A program made the position numbers and the translations under genes. A stretch of 64,000 nt of DNA from Streptomyces violaceoruber (lineage in GTDB: Bacteria; Actinomycetota; Actinomycetes; Streptomycetales; Streptomycetaceae), in NCBI RefSeq assembly GCF_033406955.1, contig NZ_CP137734.1, positions 7,192,001 to 7,256,000 of the forward strand, given 5' to 3'. Below the pieces are notes generated by a model that saw only the letters and a program-made list of their open reading frames with translations, made no database searches and was not told the origin of the DNA. Positions 1 to 8,178 of the stretch are shown in pieces; within the stretch, counting starts at the first letter, position 1; every line of letters starts with the position of its first letter.

Positions 1-255
1 CCCGCCACCAACTCGGTCAACTTCGTCTCCGAGCAGGCCGTCGAGGACGGGCTTCCGGAACGGCTCGGACTCGGGCGGGCGTTCGTGCCCATCCGGTCCA
101 CACGCGGCCGGACCAAGGCCGACATGCGGCAGAACGACGCGCTGCCCCGCGTGGAGGTCGCCCCGGACTCCTTCGCGGTGACCATCGACGGCGAACTCGT
201 CGAACCCGCTCCCGTCGCCGAACTGCCGCTGGCCCAGCGGTACTTCCTCTTCTGA
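1..255 (+). CDS. ureC: Urease subunit alpha, C-terminal end (partial)
   Basis: The frame is open from the first base and ends at a TGA at 253-255, so only about the last 84 residues of the urease catalytic subunit are present. The segment has the typical UreC end: ATNSVNFVSEQA, then IRSTRGRTKADM, and the terminal RYFLF. UreC carries the two-nickel site that hydrolyses urea to ammonia and carbamate, but the metal-binding and active-site residues lie before this window. The stop is 8 bases before ureF, so the two genes are almost certainly co-transcribed. Identification is firm because the three genes that follow are urease accessory genes in the usual order. Confidence 0.95.
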   Translation, partial: PATNSVNFVSEQAVEDGLPERLGLGRAFVPIRSTRGRTKADMRQNDALPRVEVAPDSFAVTIDGELVEPAPVAELPLAQRYFLF

Positions 256-263
256 GCGCGGAG

Positions 264-938
264 ATGAGCCGCGCAGCACTGCTCGTCCTCGCGGACGGCC
301 GCTTCCCCGCCGGAGGGCACGCCCACTCCGGCGGGGCGGAGGCCGCCGTCCGGGCGGGACGCATCACCGACGCCGCGAGCCTGGAGGCGTTCTGCCGGGG
401 GCGTCTGCACACGAGCGGGGTCGTCGCGGCGTGCGTCGCGGCGGCCTCGGCCCTCGGTGCCGACCCCGGGGAACTCGACCGGGCCGCCGACGCCCGCACC
501 CCGTCGCCCGCCCTGCGGGTGGCGGCGCGCAGACTGGGGCGGCAGCTGACGCGGGCCGCTCGCGCGACCTGGCCGAGTCCCGAACTCGACGCCCTGGCCT
601 CGCTGTTCCCCAAGGGAGCGCATCAGCCCGTCGTACTGGGCCTCGCCGCGCGCGCGGCCGGACTCGGGGCGCTCGACGCGGCGTACTGCTCCCTCTACGA
701 GGGGGTGAGCGGACCCGCGACGGCGGTCGTGCGGCTGCTCGGTCTCGATCCGTTCGACGCGACGGGGGTGCTGGCGCGGCTCGCGGGCGAGCTCGACCGG
801 ATCGCCGTGGACGCCGTGGAGGTGGCGGAGCGCGTGCCGACCGACGGGGTCGGTGTGCTGCCCGCGCGGTCGGCGCCGTTGCTGGAGATCGGGGCGGAGG
901 CGCATGCCGCCTGGCCCGTGCGGTTGTTCGCCTCGTAG
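264..938 (+). CDS. ureF: Urease accessory protein UreF
   Basis: The 224-residue product matches UreF in length and in the opening motif LLVLADGRFPAGGHAHSGG. It is a mostly helical cytoplasmic protein. UreF joins UreD and UreG on apo-urease and helps gate GTP-dependent nickel delivery to the UreC active site. The ATG at 264 follows a GCGGAG stretch and starts 8 bases after the ureC stop. Unlike the tight spacing elsewhere in the operon, 165 bases separate this gene from ureG, and that gap carries hairpin-forming repeats annotated separately. No membrane segment or signal peptide is seen. Confidence 0.93.
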   Translation: MSRAALLVLADGRFPAGGHAHSGGAEAAVRAGRITDAASLEAFCRGRLHTSGVVAACVAAASALGADPGELDRAADARTPSPALRVAARRLGRQLTRAARATWPSPELDALASLFPKGAHQPVVLGLAARAAGLGALDAAYCSLYEGVSGPATAVVRLLGLDPFDATGVLARLAGELDRIAVDAVEVAERVPTDGVGVLPARSAPLLEIGAEAHAAWPVRLFAS

Positions 939-973
939 GCGGGTTCGCCCCCGCCGACCCGTCCCGTTCCCGA

Positions 974-1070
974 CCCCAGGGGCTCTGCCCCTTCCACCCC
1001 GCCGGGGGCTTCGCTCCCTGGAGCCCCTTTCGGTCTGAACGGCCTCGTCCCCAAGCGCCGGACGGGCTGA
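974..1070. repeat. Intergenic palindromic repeat inside the urease operon
   Basis: Between ureF and ureG lie two hairpins: AGGGGC-TCT-GCCCCT at 978-992 and GGGGGC-TTC-GCTCCC at 1004-1018. They are bracketed by GGGGCT at 979-984 and AGCCCC at 1022-1027, which can also pair. The stretch ends with AAGCGCCGGACGGGCTGA. In my recollection this mix of GGGGCT/GCCCC hairpins and the CGCCGGACGGGCTG tail recurs between genes in Streptomyces chromosomes. Here it sits inside an operon, where it could cause partial termination or RNA processing. Confidence 0.6.
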
Positions 1071-1103
1071 CATGGCCGATCCCGACTTTGACAGGAGCCG
1101 TTC

Positions 1104-1781
1104 ATGCATCTCGACCATCACCACGAATCCGCCGCCGCCGTCTCCGCCGACGCGCGTCGGCCCGACGGGTCGCGGCGGGCGCTGCGGATCGGGCTCGGTG
1201 GGCCTGTCGGATCCGGGAAGACCGCCACCGTCGCCGCCCTGTGCCGCGCGCTGCGGGCGGAGTTGTCCCTCGCCGTGGTGACCAACGACATCTACACCCG
1301 GGAGGACGCCGAGTTCCTGCTCCGCGAGGCGGTGCTGCCGCCCGAGCGGATCACCGCCGTGGAGACCGGCGCCTGCCCGCACACCGCGATCCGGGACGAC
1401 ATCTCCGCCAACCTGGAGGCCGTCGAGGACCTGGAGGACGAGGTCGGCCCGCTCGATCTGGTCCTGGTGGAGTCCGGTGGGGACAATCTCACCGCCACCT
1501 TCTCCAGGGGCCTCGTCGACGCGCAGGTGTTCGTGATCGACGTGGCGGGCGGCGACGACATCCCGCGCAAGGGCGGGCCCGGAGTCGCCACCGCCGACCT
1601 GCTCATCGTCAACAAGACCGATCTCGCGCCGTACGTGGGCTCCGACCTCGCGCGCATGGCCGCCGACGCCAAGGCGGCGCGCGGTGAACTGCCCGTCGTC
1701 CTGCAGTCGCTGCGCGGCGAGGACGGGGTGCGGGAGGTTGCCGACTGGGTGCGGGAGCGGATCGCCGCGTGGACCGCGTGA
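1104..1781 (+). CDS. ureG: Urease accessory GTPase UreG
   Basis: The 225-residue product is the SIMIBI-class GTPase that powers nickel insertion into urease. The P-loop GGPVGSGKT is at residues 32-40, followed by the family motifs VVTNDIYTREDAEFL and ETGACPHTAIRDD. SGGDNLTATFS and the guanine-specificity motif VNKTDLAP come later. The N-terminus is histidine-rich (MHLDHHHE), as in many actinobacterial UreG proteins, and may bind nickel. The ATG at 1104 has AGGAG seven bases upstream. The stop overlaps the start region of ureD, which suggests translational coupling. Confidence 0.95.
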   Translation: MHLDHHHESAAAVSADARRPDGSRRALRIGLGGPVGSGKTATVAALCRALRAELSLAVVTNDIYTREDAEFLLREAVLPPERITAVETGACPHTAIRDDISANLEAVEDLEDEVGPLDLVLVESGGDNLTATFSRGLVDAQVFVIDVAGGDDIPRKGGPGVATADLLIVNKTDLAPYVGSDLARMAADAKAARGELPVVLQSLRGEDGVREVADWVRERIAAWTA

Positions 1782-2542
1782 CCACCGTCGCCGGCGGTGT
1801 CCGGGCGAGCGCCCGCGTCCTCGCCCGAGGTGACGGGCGCGGGGGCACCGTGCTGCCCGTCCTGGAGGGCGAGGGGCCCCTCGCCGTGCGGCGGACCCGG
1901 GGGAGCGGGGCCGAGGCCCGGGTGATGCTGGTCGGCGCGATGAGCGGGCCGCTCGGCGGCGACCACTTCGAGGTCGGGGCCCACGCCGCGAACGGCGCCC
2001 GGCTGCGGGTCGGCTCGGCCGCCGCCACCCTCGCCCTGCCGGGGCAGGACAAGGCCGGGGCCCGCTACGACGTCCGGCTCACCGTCGACGACGACGCGGA
2101 ACTGTACTGGCTACCGGAGCAGTTGATCTCCGCCGGCGGCAGCGATCTCACCGTCACCACGTCCGTCGACCTCGCCGCGGGGGCGCGGCTGCTGCTGCGC
2201 GAGGAGCAGGTGCTCGGGCGGGCCGGGGAGGAACCGGGGCGCCTGACCAGCCGTCTCACCCTGCGGATCGACGGGCGGGGCGTCCTCGACCAGGAGTTGC
2301 TGTGCGGGCCCGGTGCGCCGGGCGGCTGGGACGGACCGGCCGGGCTGGCGGGACACCGTGCGGTCGGCCAGCTGGTCGTCGTCCGGCCCGGCTTCGCCAC
2401 CGAGCCACCGGCGGCGCGCGTGTTCGAGGAGGGCGCGGCCGTCATGCCGCTCGCGGGACCCGCGGCGTTGGTGACCGCCGTGGCGCCGGACGCGCTCCGG
2501 CTGCGACGGCTGCTGGACGGGGCGCTGGCCTCGCTGGACTGA
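1769..2542 (+). CDS. ureD: Urease accessory protein UreD (UreH)
   Basis: This 257-residue protein fits UreD, the scaffold that binds apo-urease directly and recruits UreF and UreG during nickel insertion. Family-like motifs include GPLGGDHFEV, the segment ELYWLPEQLISAGGSD, and the C-terminal AAVMPLAGPAALVTAVAPD. Two GTG starts are possible. GTG at 1769 has GGGAG eleven bases upstream and overlaps ureG by 13 bases. GTG at 1778 gives a GTGA overlap with the ureG stop and lies further from the same GGGAG. I keep 1769. It appears to be the last gene of the operon, with a hairpin just after the stop. Confidence 0.9.
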   Translation: MDRVTTVAGGVRASARVLARGDGRGGTVLPVLEGEGPLAVRRTRGSGAEARVMLVGAMSGPLGGDHFEVGAHAANGARLRVGSAAATLALPGQDKAGARYDVRLTVDDDAELYWLPEQLISAGGSDLTVTTSVDLAAGARLLLREEQVLGRAGEEPGRLTSRLTLRIDGRGVLDQELLCGPGAPGGWDGPAGLAGHRAVGQLVVVRPGFATEPPAARVFEEGAAVMPLAGPAALVTAVAPDALRLRRLLDGALASLD

Positions 2543-2549
2543 GTCCCCG

Positions 2550-2578
2550 TCGGCGGGACCGTCCGACGGCCCCGCCGA
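2550..2578 (+). terminator. Putative terminator after the urease operon
   Basis: Eight bases after the ureD stop, TCGGCGGG (2550-2557) pairs perfectly with CCCGCCGA (2571-2578). A CCG/CGG pair extends the stem inside the loop. There is no U-tract, which is usual for GC-rich actinobacterial terminators. Confidence 0.5.
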
Positions 2579-2695
2579 ACGAACGCCCTTCTCCGTTTAT
2601 CGGATTGGCAAAGAAGTAGCACTGGCCCTGTTCTCAGGAAACCCACAGCGGCGAGGATCCCCGTACTTGTCGCGAACACGTACGGGGAGGGCCAC

Positions 2696-4321
2696 TTGAG
2701 GAAGAGCAGCATACGGCGGAGGGCGACCGCCTTCGGCACGGCCGGAGCACTGGTCACCGCCACGCTGATCGCCGGCGCCGTCTCGGCACCCGCCGCGAGC
2801 GCCACCCCGGCCGACGGCCACGGGCACGGCCACGGGCACGGGCGGAGCTGGGACCGGGAGGCGCGCGGTGCCGCCATCGCCGCCGCCCGCGCCGCCCGGG
2901 CGGGCATCGACTGGGAGGACTGCGCAGCCGACTGGAACCTGCCCAAGCCCATCCAGTGCGGCTACGTCACGGTGCCGATGGACTACGCCAAGCCGTACGG
3001 CAAGCAGATCAGGCTCGCCGTCGACCGCATCGGCAACACCGGAACCAGGAGCGAGCGCCAGGGCGCCCTGATCTACAACCCCGGCGGTCCCGGCGGCTCC
3101 GGCCTGCGTTTCCCGGCCCGCGTCACGAACAAGAGCGCGGTCTGGGCCAACACGGCCAAGGCCTACGACTTCGTCGGCTTCGACCCGCGCGGCGTCGGCC
3201 ACTCCGCGCCCATCTCCTGCGTCGACCCGCAGGAGTTCGTCAAGGCACCCAAGGCCGACCCCGTGCCCGGCTCCGAGGCCGACAAGCGCGCCCAGCGCAA
3301 GCTGGCCCGCGAGTACGCCGAGGGCTGTTTCGAGCGCAGCGGCGAGATGCTCCCGCACATGACCACGCCGAACACCGCGCGCGACCTCGACGTCATCCGC
3401 GCCGCCCTCGGCGAGCGGAAGCTCAACTACCTCGGCGTCTCCTACGGCACCTACCTCGGCGCCGTCTACGGCACCCTCTTCCCGGACCACGTCCGCCGCA
3501 TGGTCGTCGACAGCGTCGTCAACCCGTCCCGCGACAAGATCTGGTACCAGGCCAACCTGGACCAGGACGTCGCCTTCGAGGGCCGCTGGAAGGACTGGCA
3601 GGACTGGGTCGCCGCGAACGACGCCGCCTACCACCTCGGCGACACCCGCGCCGAGGTCCAGGACCAGTGGCTGAAGCTGCGCGCCACCGCCGCGAAGGAG
3701 CCGCTGGGCGGCGTCGTCGGACCGGCCGAGCTGATCTCCTTCTTCCAGAGCGCCCCGTACTACGACTCCGCCTGGGCGCCGACCGCGGAGATCTTCAGCA
3801 AGTACGTCGCCGGTGACACCCAGGCGCTCGTCGACGCCGCCGCACCCGACCTGTCCGACACCGCGGGCAACGCCTCCGCGGAGAACGGCAACGCCGTCTA
3901 CACGGCCGTCGAGTGCACCGACGCCAAGTGGCCCGCCAACTGGCGCACCTGGGACCGGGACAACACCCGGCTCCACCGCGACCACCCGTTCATGACCTGG
4001 GCCAACGCCTGGATGAACCTGCCCTGCGCCACCTGGCCGGTCAAGCAGCAGACCCCGCTGAACGTGAAGACCGGCAAGGGACTCCCGCCGGTGCTGATCG
4101 TCCAGTCCGAGCGGGACGCCGCCACCCCGTACGAGGGCGCCGTCGAACTGCACCAGCGGTTCAGGGGCTCCCGCCTGATCACCGAGCGGGACGCCGGCTC
4201 CCACGGCGTCACCGGCCTGGTCAACCCGTGCGTCAACGACCGGGTCGACACCTACCTGCTCACCGGCAGGACGGACGCCCGCGACGTGACCTGCGCGCCG
4301 CACGCCACGCCCAGGCCGTAA
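2696..4321 (+). CDS. tap: Secreted tripeptidyl aminopeptidase (S33 alpha/beta hydrolase)
   Basis: The 541-residue protein resembles the Streptomyces Tap/SlpD/SlpE family, which removes tripeptides from the N-termini of proteins outside the cell. A signal peptide (RKSSIRRR, then a hydrophobic core) ends near SAPAASA at about residue 37. A His-Gly repeat (HGHGHGHG) follows at once. The fold markers are NPGGPGGSG (oxyanion region), FDPRGVGHS, and the nucleophile elbow GVSYGTYLG with Ser249. The catalytic His503 lies in GSHGVTG, and the C-terminal cap is cysteine-rich. The start is a TTG at 2696 with GGGAGGG five bases upstream; no ATG or GTG gives a complete signal peptide. It is transcribed alone and ends at a strong bidirectional hairpin. 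Confidence 0.9.
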   Translation: MRKSSIRRRATAFGTAGALVTATLIAGAVSAPAASATPADGHGHGHGHGRSWDREARGAAIAAARAARAGIDWEDCAADWNLPKPIQCGYVTVPMDYAKPYGKQIRLAVDRIGNTGTRSERQGALIYNPGGPGGSGLRFPARVTNKSAVWANTAKAYDFVGFDPRGVGHSAPISCVDPQEFVKAPKADPVPGSEADKRAQRKLAREYAEGCFERSGEMLPHMTTPNTARDLDVIRAALGERKLNYLGVSYGTYLGAVYGTLFPDHVRRMVVDSVVNPSRDKIWYQANLDQDVAFEGRWKDWQDWVAANDAAYHLGDTRAEVQDQWLKLRATAAKEPLGGVVGPAELISFFQSAPYYDSAWAPTAEIFSKYVAGDTQALVDAAAPDLSDTAGNASAENGNAVYTAVECTDAKWPANWRTWDRDNTRLHRDHPFMTWANAWMNLPCATWPVKQQTPLNVKTGKGLPPVLIVQSERDAATPYEGAVELHQRFRGSRLITERDAGSHGVTGLVNPCVNDRVDTYLLTGRTDARDVTCAPHATPRP

Positions 4322-4339
4322 CCCGGGCTCAGGCCAAGC

Positions 4340-4382
4340 GGGGGGAGGGGGCGACCGGTCCGACCGGCCGCCCCCTCCCCCC
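4340..4382. terminator. Bidirectional terminator between convergent genes
   Basis: GGGGGG-A-GGGGG-CG at 4340-4353 pairs over 14 bases with CG-CCCCC-T-CCCCCC at 4369-4382. The loop holds a further CCGGT/ACCGG pair. The hairpin lies between the tap stop at 4321 and the epimerase stop at 4391, so it can serve both strands. Confidence 0.8.
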
Positions 4383-4390
4383 ACCTGTCG

Positions 4391-5416
4391 CTACCGTCCC
4401 TCGGCCCAGGCGTCCTCCGCCGCGTAGTCGAAGAGGTCGCCGTACGCCTTGAACATCTTCGGGTAGGCCTCCCGCCAGTCCCGCCCGGCCAGCCGCTCCT
4501 CGATGAAGGCCACCGTCTCCGGCAGGGCGTCGGCGTACCGGACCACCGGGCGATAGCCCAGTTGCTCCCGGGCCGCGCTCATGTCGCACACCACCGGCGC
4601 GGGCACCGTCCACGGGGTGTCCCCGACGCCGTCCACCGGCGGGCCGTCCAACAGCACGTCCTGCGTCCGGACGCCCATCACCGCGTCGATCGCCGCCGCG
4701 ATCTCCGCCACCGTCGGGGCGTCCGGATCCACCGCGTTCAGGACCCGCGTGCCCGGTCGCGGAGCGGCCAGCCGGATCAGCTCGGCGATGTTGCGCACGC
4801 TCGCCGGGTGGAAGCGGCTCGCTCCGCCGTGGGCGAGCACGCGCCTGCGCCTGCCGTCGAGGTTGCGCTTGACGAAGTACAGCTCGCGCGGAGTCCGGCA
4901 GTACGGGCCGTGGATCGCACCCGCCCGCAGCAGCGTCACCGGCAACCGGTCGCCCGCCGCGAGGAGTTCCCGCTCCAGCGCCGCCTTGCCCGTGCTGTAC
5001 GAGCCGTCCCCCGGGCGGACGGTGCGCTGCGCCTCCGTGATCGGCACCGGGTACGCGGGGAAGCCGTCGGGCTCGGCCTGCGTGTCGAAGTTGCGGCCGC
5101 TGTCGTCCTCGTAGACCGAGACGCTGGAGATCACCACCGCCGAGCCGACCCGCCCGGCCAGCGAGACCAACTGCCGTGCCTCCCGCTCCCCGTAGGCCAC
5201 CATGTCCACCAGGACGTCGCAGCCCTCGCCCACCGCAGCCGACAGTGCCGCGTCGTCCTCCCGGTCGGCCCGGACCACCCGTACGTCCTTCGGCCACCGC
5301 GCGTCCCGGTCGCCGCCCCGCGAGACGGCCGTCACCTCCCAGCCGTCCCGGGCCAGCGCGTCGACCGCCGCCCGCCCGATCTGTCCCGTCGCCCCGAGCA
5401 CCACCGCATGTGTCAT
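4391..5416 (-). CDS. NAD-dependent epimerase/dehydratase-like oxidoreductase
   Basis: The 341-residue product begins with a Rossmann motif, VVLGATGQIGRAAVDAL, typical of NAD(P)-binding extended SDR or NmrA-like proteins. Later motifs fit an extended SDR: DVLVDMVAYG, VVISSVSVY, and a YSTGKAALE segment providing the Tyr-x-x-x-Lys pair. HPASVRNIAELI is in the substrate half. The substrate cannot be told from sequence; nucleotide sugars and other small metabolites are possible. ATG at 5416 puts the glycine-rich loop at residue 8. An upstream in-frame ATG would add a 12-residue arginine-rich tail. The gene converges on tap. Confidence 0.8.
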   Translation of the reverse strand: MTHAVVLGATGQIGRAAVDALARDGWEVTAVSRGGDRDARWPKDVRVVRADREDDAALSAAVGEGCDVLVDMVAYGEREARQLVSLAGRVGSAVVISSVSVYEDDSGRNFDTQAEPDGFPAYPVPITEAQRTVRPGDGSYSTGKAALERELLAAGDRLPVTLLRAGAIHGPYCRTPRELYFVKRNLDGRRRRVLAHGGASRFHPASVRNIAELIRLAAPRPGTRVLNAVDPDAPTVAEIAAAIDAVMGVRTQDVLLDGPPVDGVGDTPWTVPAPVVCDMSAAREQLGYRPVVRYADALPETVAFIEERLAGRDWREAYPKMFKAYGDLFDYAAEDAWAEGR

Positions 5417-5481
5417 ACGGCGACGGTAGGCGCCCGGACGCCCGCCGGGCACGTCCTTCTGCCGACGGCAGACGGCGCCTG

Positions 5482-5521
5482 GCGGTGCGGCAGCCGGGGC
5501 CTAGCGGTGCGGCAGCCGGGG
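5482..5521. repeat. 18-base tandem duplication across the acyltransferase stop
   Basis: GCGGTGCGGCAGCCGGGG occurs at 5482-5499 and again at 5504-5521, a 22-base period. The 5504-5521 copy encodes the last residues of the acyltransferase. Its stop codon lies in the spacer, and the other copy is non-coding. Confidence 0.8.
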
Positions 5522-6223
5522 GAACCTGCGGCCCTGCGCCGCCCGCTCGGCCTCCTCGGCCTTCACGTCCGCCGCGTACCGGTCGACGTACTCCTGACCG
5601 GAGAGGGAGAGGATCGCGTAGACGATCTCGTCGGTGACGGCGCGCAGTACGGCCTTCTCGCCCTCCATGCCCGCGTAGCGGGAGAAGTCGAGGGGTTCGC
5701 CGAAGCGGATGACCACCGGGTGCAGCTTCGGGATCTTCCGGCCCGGCGGCTGCGCCTCGAAGGTGCCGATCATCGCGCAGGGCACGACCGGCACCCCGGC
5801 CCTGAGCGCCATCACCGCCACGCCGACCTTGCCCTTGTACAGCCGGCCGTCGTGCGAGCGGGTGCCCTCCGGATAGATGCCGAGCAACTCGCCCCGGCCC
5901 AGCACGCCGAGCCCCTCGCGGATCGCGGCCTGCCCCGCCTCCTTGCCCGAGCGGTCCACCGGGATCTGCCCCGCGCTGCGGAAGAAGAACGCGGTCAGTC
6001 TGCCCTTGAGGCCCGGCCCGGTGAAGTACTCCGCCTTGGCCAGGAAGGTGATGCGGCGCCTGAGCACCGCGGGCATGAGGAAGTGGTCCGAGAAGGAGAG
6101 GTGGTTGCCCGCGACGATGGCCGCCCCCGATCCCGGCACATGGTCGAGCCCCTCGATCCGGGGGCGGAAGACGACCCTCAGCAGCGGGCCCAGCAGCACG
6201 TACTTGAGCACGTAGTAGAACAC
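5501..6223 (-). CDS. 1-acyl-sn-glycerol-3-phosphate acyltransferase family protein
   Basis: The 240-residue protein has the PlsC signature of enzymes that acylate lysophosphatidic acid in phospholipid synthesis. GNHLSFSDHF is the NHxxxxD catalytic block at about residues 42-51. GRLTAFFFRSAGQIPVDR is the acceptor-binding region, followed by LGIYPEGTRSHDG and VPVVPCAMIGT. A hydrophobic segment (YYVLKYVLLGPLLRVVF) at the N-terminus suggests membrane anchoring. GTG at 6223 is chosen because it is preceded by GGGAGA and gives the usual length; longer in-frame extensions upstream look non-coding. The substrate is not certain, as this family includes several lysophospholipid acyltransferases. Confidence 0.85.
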   Translation of the reverse strand: MFYYVLKYVLLGPLLRVVFRPRIEGLDHVPGSGAAIVAGNHLSFSDHFLMPAVLRRRITFLAKAEYFTGPGLKGRLTAFFFRSAGQIPVDRSGKEAGQAAIREGLGVLGRGELLGIYPEGTRSHDGRLYKGKVGVAVMALRAGVPVVPCAMIGTFEAQPPGRKIPKLHPVVIRFGEPLDFSRYAGMEGEKAVLRAVTDEIVYAILSLSGQEYVDRYAADVKAEEAERAAQGRRFPRLPHR

Positions 6224-6439
6224 GGTGTGTCTCCCAGTTCTCCGGGCTCCCGGCCGGTCGTCCGCGGCCGCTGATCGATCGTAGCCCGAGCTCGCCGAAT
6301 CCGGCCGGGACCGGTTCGGCCGCTCTTCGGCCAACTCGATTGACGCGGCACCGCCCGTCCTCTGTGCTGTCCCGTAGTGGAGGCGCGAAGCCCGGGCGGC
6401 GCACGGCCCGCGGCAGGGGCGCGACCGGGGGGAGGGCAG

Positions 6440-7909
6440 ATGACCGGTGGATCGGCGCGGGCGGCCGGACCCGCGAGGACGGCAGGCGTGACCGGCCCGG
6501 CAGGGGCGGACGGGGCTCCGTGGGCCGAGTTCGGGCGGCAGTTGCGCTCCCTGCGCAGGGCGGCCGGACTCACCCAGCTGCAACTCGGCCTGCGCGTGGG
6601 CTACCACCACTCCGTCGTGAGCAGGCTCGAGACGGGCCTGCGCGAACCCCCCGTGGGGCTGGTGCGAAGACTCGACGCGGTGCTGGAGACGGGCGGTGAG
6701 CTGGCCGCGACCGTCGCCGCGCCGCGCGAGGTGCCGCGGAGGCCGGGCCGCTTCCCGGCCGACCCGGCGCTGTTCACGCCGCTGCCCGGCGTGGACGCCC
6801 CCGCGGGGCAGGGCGCGCCGGACTCCGGGATGTGGCCGGCGAGGCTGCCCGCCGAGGGGCTGGCCTGCCCCCTGCACGGAACCGCGGGGTGCGCGGTGCC
6901 CGATCCGGGTGAGTTACCGGCGCTGCTCGACGGGCCGGGTCCGGCGGGCGGCCCGGCCCCGTCCTGGGGCACCGGCACCGGAGCGGCGGTCGCCGAGGCG
7001 GAGTTGCTGCACGGTCTCACCGCGGTGCTGGCCTGCCTGATCCGGGAAGCGTTCCGGCACGAGGGCCGCGTGACGGCCGTCGAGGGGCTGCTGCGGACCC
7101 TGGCCCGCTGGGCGGGTGAGGTCAACTCCGCCGGGCGGCTGCCGTACGGGCAGCTGCGGCTCGGCGCACAGTACGCCCAGGTCGCCGGCCGGCTGCGGAT
7201 GGAGCGCGGGCAGATCGGCGTGGCCATGGCCTGGTTCGGCCACGGACTGCGCTGGGCGGACGCCGTCCAGGACGCCTCGGCCCGCGCGACCCTGCTCAGC
7301 GACATGTGCACCCTGGTCCGGCTCGACGGGGACCCTTCCCTGATGCTCGGGTACGCGCAGGGGATCGGCGCGGTGGACGCGCGCCGCCGGTGGATGGCCA
7401 CCCTCTCGGACCTCTACCAGGCGCGCGGCCACGCCCTGTCGGGCGACGCGGCGGCGTGCCGTCGGCACATCTCCCTGGCCCGGCGGGGGTTCGCCCGCCT
7501 CGGTCCGCAGGACCACCTGGAAGCGCCCTGGATGGCCGGGGCCGAGGGCTCCATGCGGGTGGACTCGGCGATCGGCGGCGCCCTGCGCGACCTGGCCGTC
7601 GCGACCGGGGACCGGGCGGCGGCCCGACGCGCCATCGACGCCACCGCACGCTCGCGCGCGCAGGTGCCGCCCCAGATGCGCGGTGCCCGGCTGCTGCTCA
7701 CCCTGCGACTGGCGGACAGCTGGGCGTGTGCGGGCGATCCCGGCGCCGCCGTCGCCCTCGCCTCGGAGGTCCTGCCGGAGGCGGTGCGCTCGCGCGAGTC
7801 GATGGTCACCGCCGAACTGCGCGGACTGCACAGCCGGCTCACCGGGCCGTGGGCCGACCTGCCCGAGGTCAGGGCCTACCGGGAGCGGCTGCTGGACGCG
7901 GGGGAGTGA
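6440..7909 (+). CDS. XRE-family transcriptional regulator with large C-terminal domain
   Basis: This 489-residue cytoplasmic protein has an N-terminal helix-turn-helix (LRSLRRAAGLTQLQLGLRVG, then VVSRLETGLREPP) at about residues 35-75. A Pro/Gly-rich linker follows, then a long alpha-helical part rich in Leu-Ala-Arg that may form TPR-like repeats. This layout is common in Streptomyces regulators of the BldD/XRE superfamily with unknown ligands. ATG at 6440 has GGAGGG five bases upstream. A GTG at 6377 is in frame but lacks a ribosome site. The gene contains one TTA codon (6914-6916), so its translation probably depends on the bldA leucyl-tRNA. The targets are unknown. Confidence 0.8.
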   Translation: MTGGSARAAGPARTAGVTGPAGADGAPWAEFGRQLRSLRRAAGLTQLQLGLRVGYHHSVVSRLETGLREPPVGLVRRLDAVLETGGELAATVAAPREVPRRPGRFPADPALFTPLPGVDAPAGQGAPDSGMWPARLPAEGLACPLHGTAGCAVPDPGELPALLDGPGPAGGPAPSWGTGTGAAVAEAELLHGLTAVLACLIREAFRHEGRVTAVEGLLRTLARWAGEVNSAGRLPYGQLRLGAQYAQVAGRLRMERGQIGVAMAWFGHGLRWADAVQDASARATLLSDMCTLVRLDGDPSLMLGYAQGIGAVDARRRWMATLSDLYQARGHALSGDAAACRRHISLARRGFARLGPQDHLEAPWMAGAEGSMRVDSAIGGALRDLAVATGDRAAARRAIDATARSRAQVPPQMRGARLLLTLRLADSWACAGDPGAAVALASEVLPEAVRSRESMVTAELRGLHSRLTGPWADLPEVRAYRERLLDAGE

Positions 7910-7991
7910 GGCGGGGGAGGGCTCCGTCCGCGCACGGGGCGGTGAGGCGCGCGGCATCTCCGCGGCACGCACGCCTGCTTGCCGGATTTTG

Positions 7992-8007
7992 ACAGGTCTG
8001 GACCAAG
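7992..8007. promoter_or_regulatory. DasR-like operator (dre box) upstream of the fusion protease
   Basis: ACAGGTCTGGACCAAG differs at a few positions from the DasR-responsive element ACTGGTCTAGACCACT, and the core GGTCTGGACCA is kept. It overlaps a TTGACA at 7989-7994, so a repressor here would block a -35 element. No convincing -10 was found at the right spacing. It lies 172 bases before a secreted protease carrying a chitin-binding module, which fits control by the N-acetylglucosamine regulator DasR. Confidence 0.6.
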
Positions 8008-8178
8008 CTCGCGGAGCCGTTGATTCCGGTGCGGCGGGGTGTGAGGGTTCCGCCCAGCCCGCGACATGACATGCAAATGACACCTGATGGACGCGTCCCC
8101 GCACCCCAGGGTGCGCGTTCGGCATGTCACGGCCCGGGCCGGCCCGCAAGGAGCCCCCCACTCTCACAAGGAGCCACG

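Noticed and set aside
6377..6439. Alternative GTG start for the XRE regulator
   Set aside because: It has no ribosome binding site and its extension is a Gly/Ala/Arg-rich non-conserved stretch; ATG 6440 has GGAGGG.
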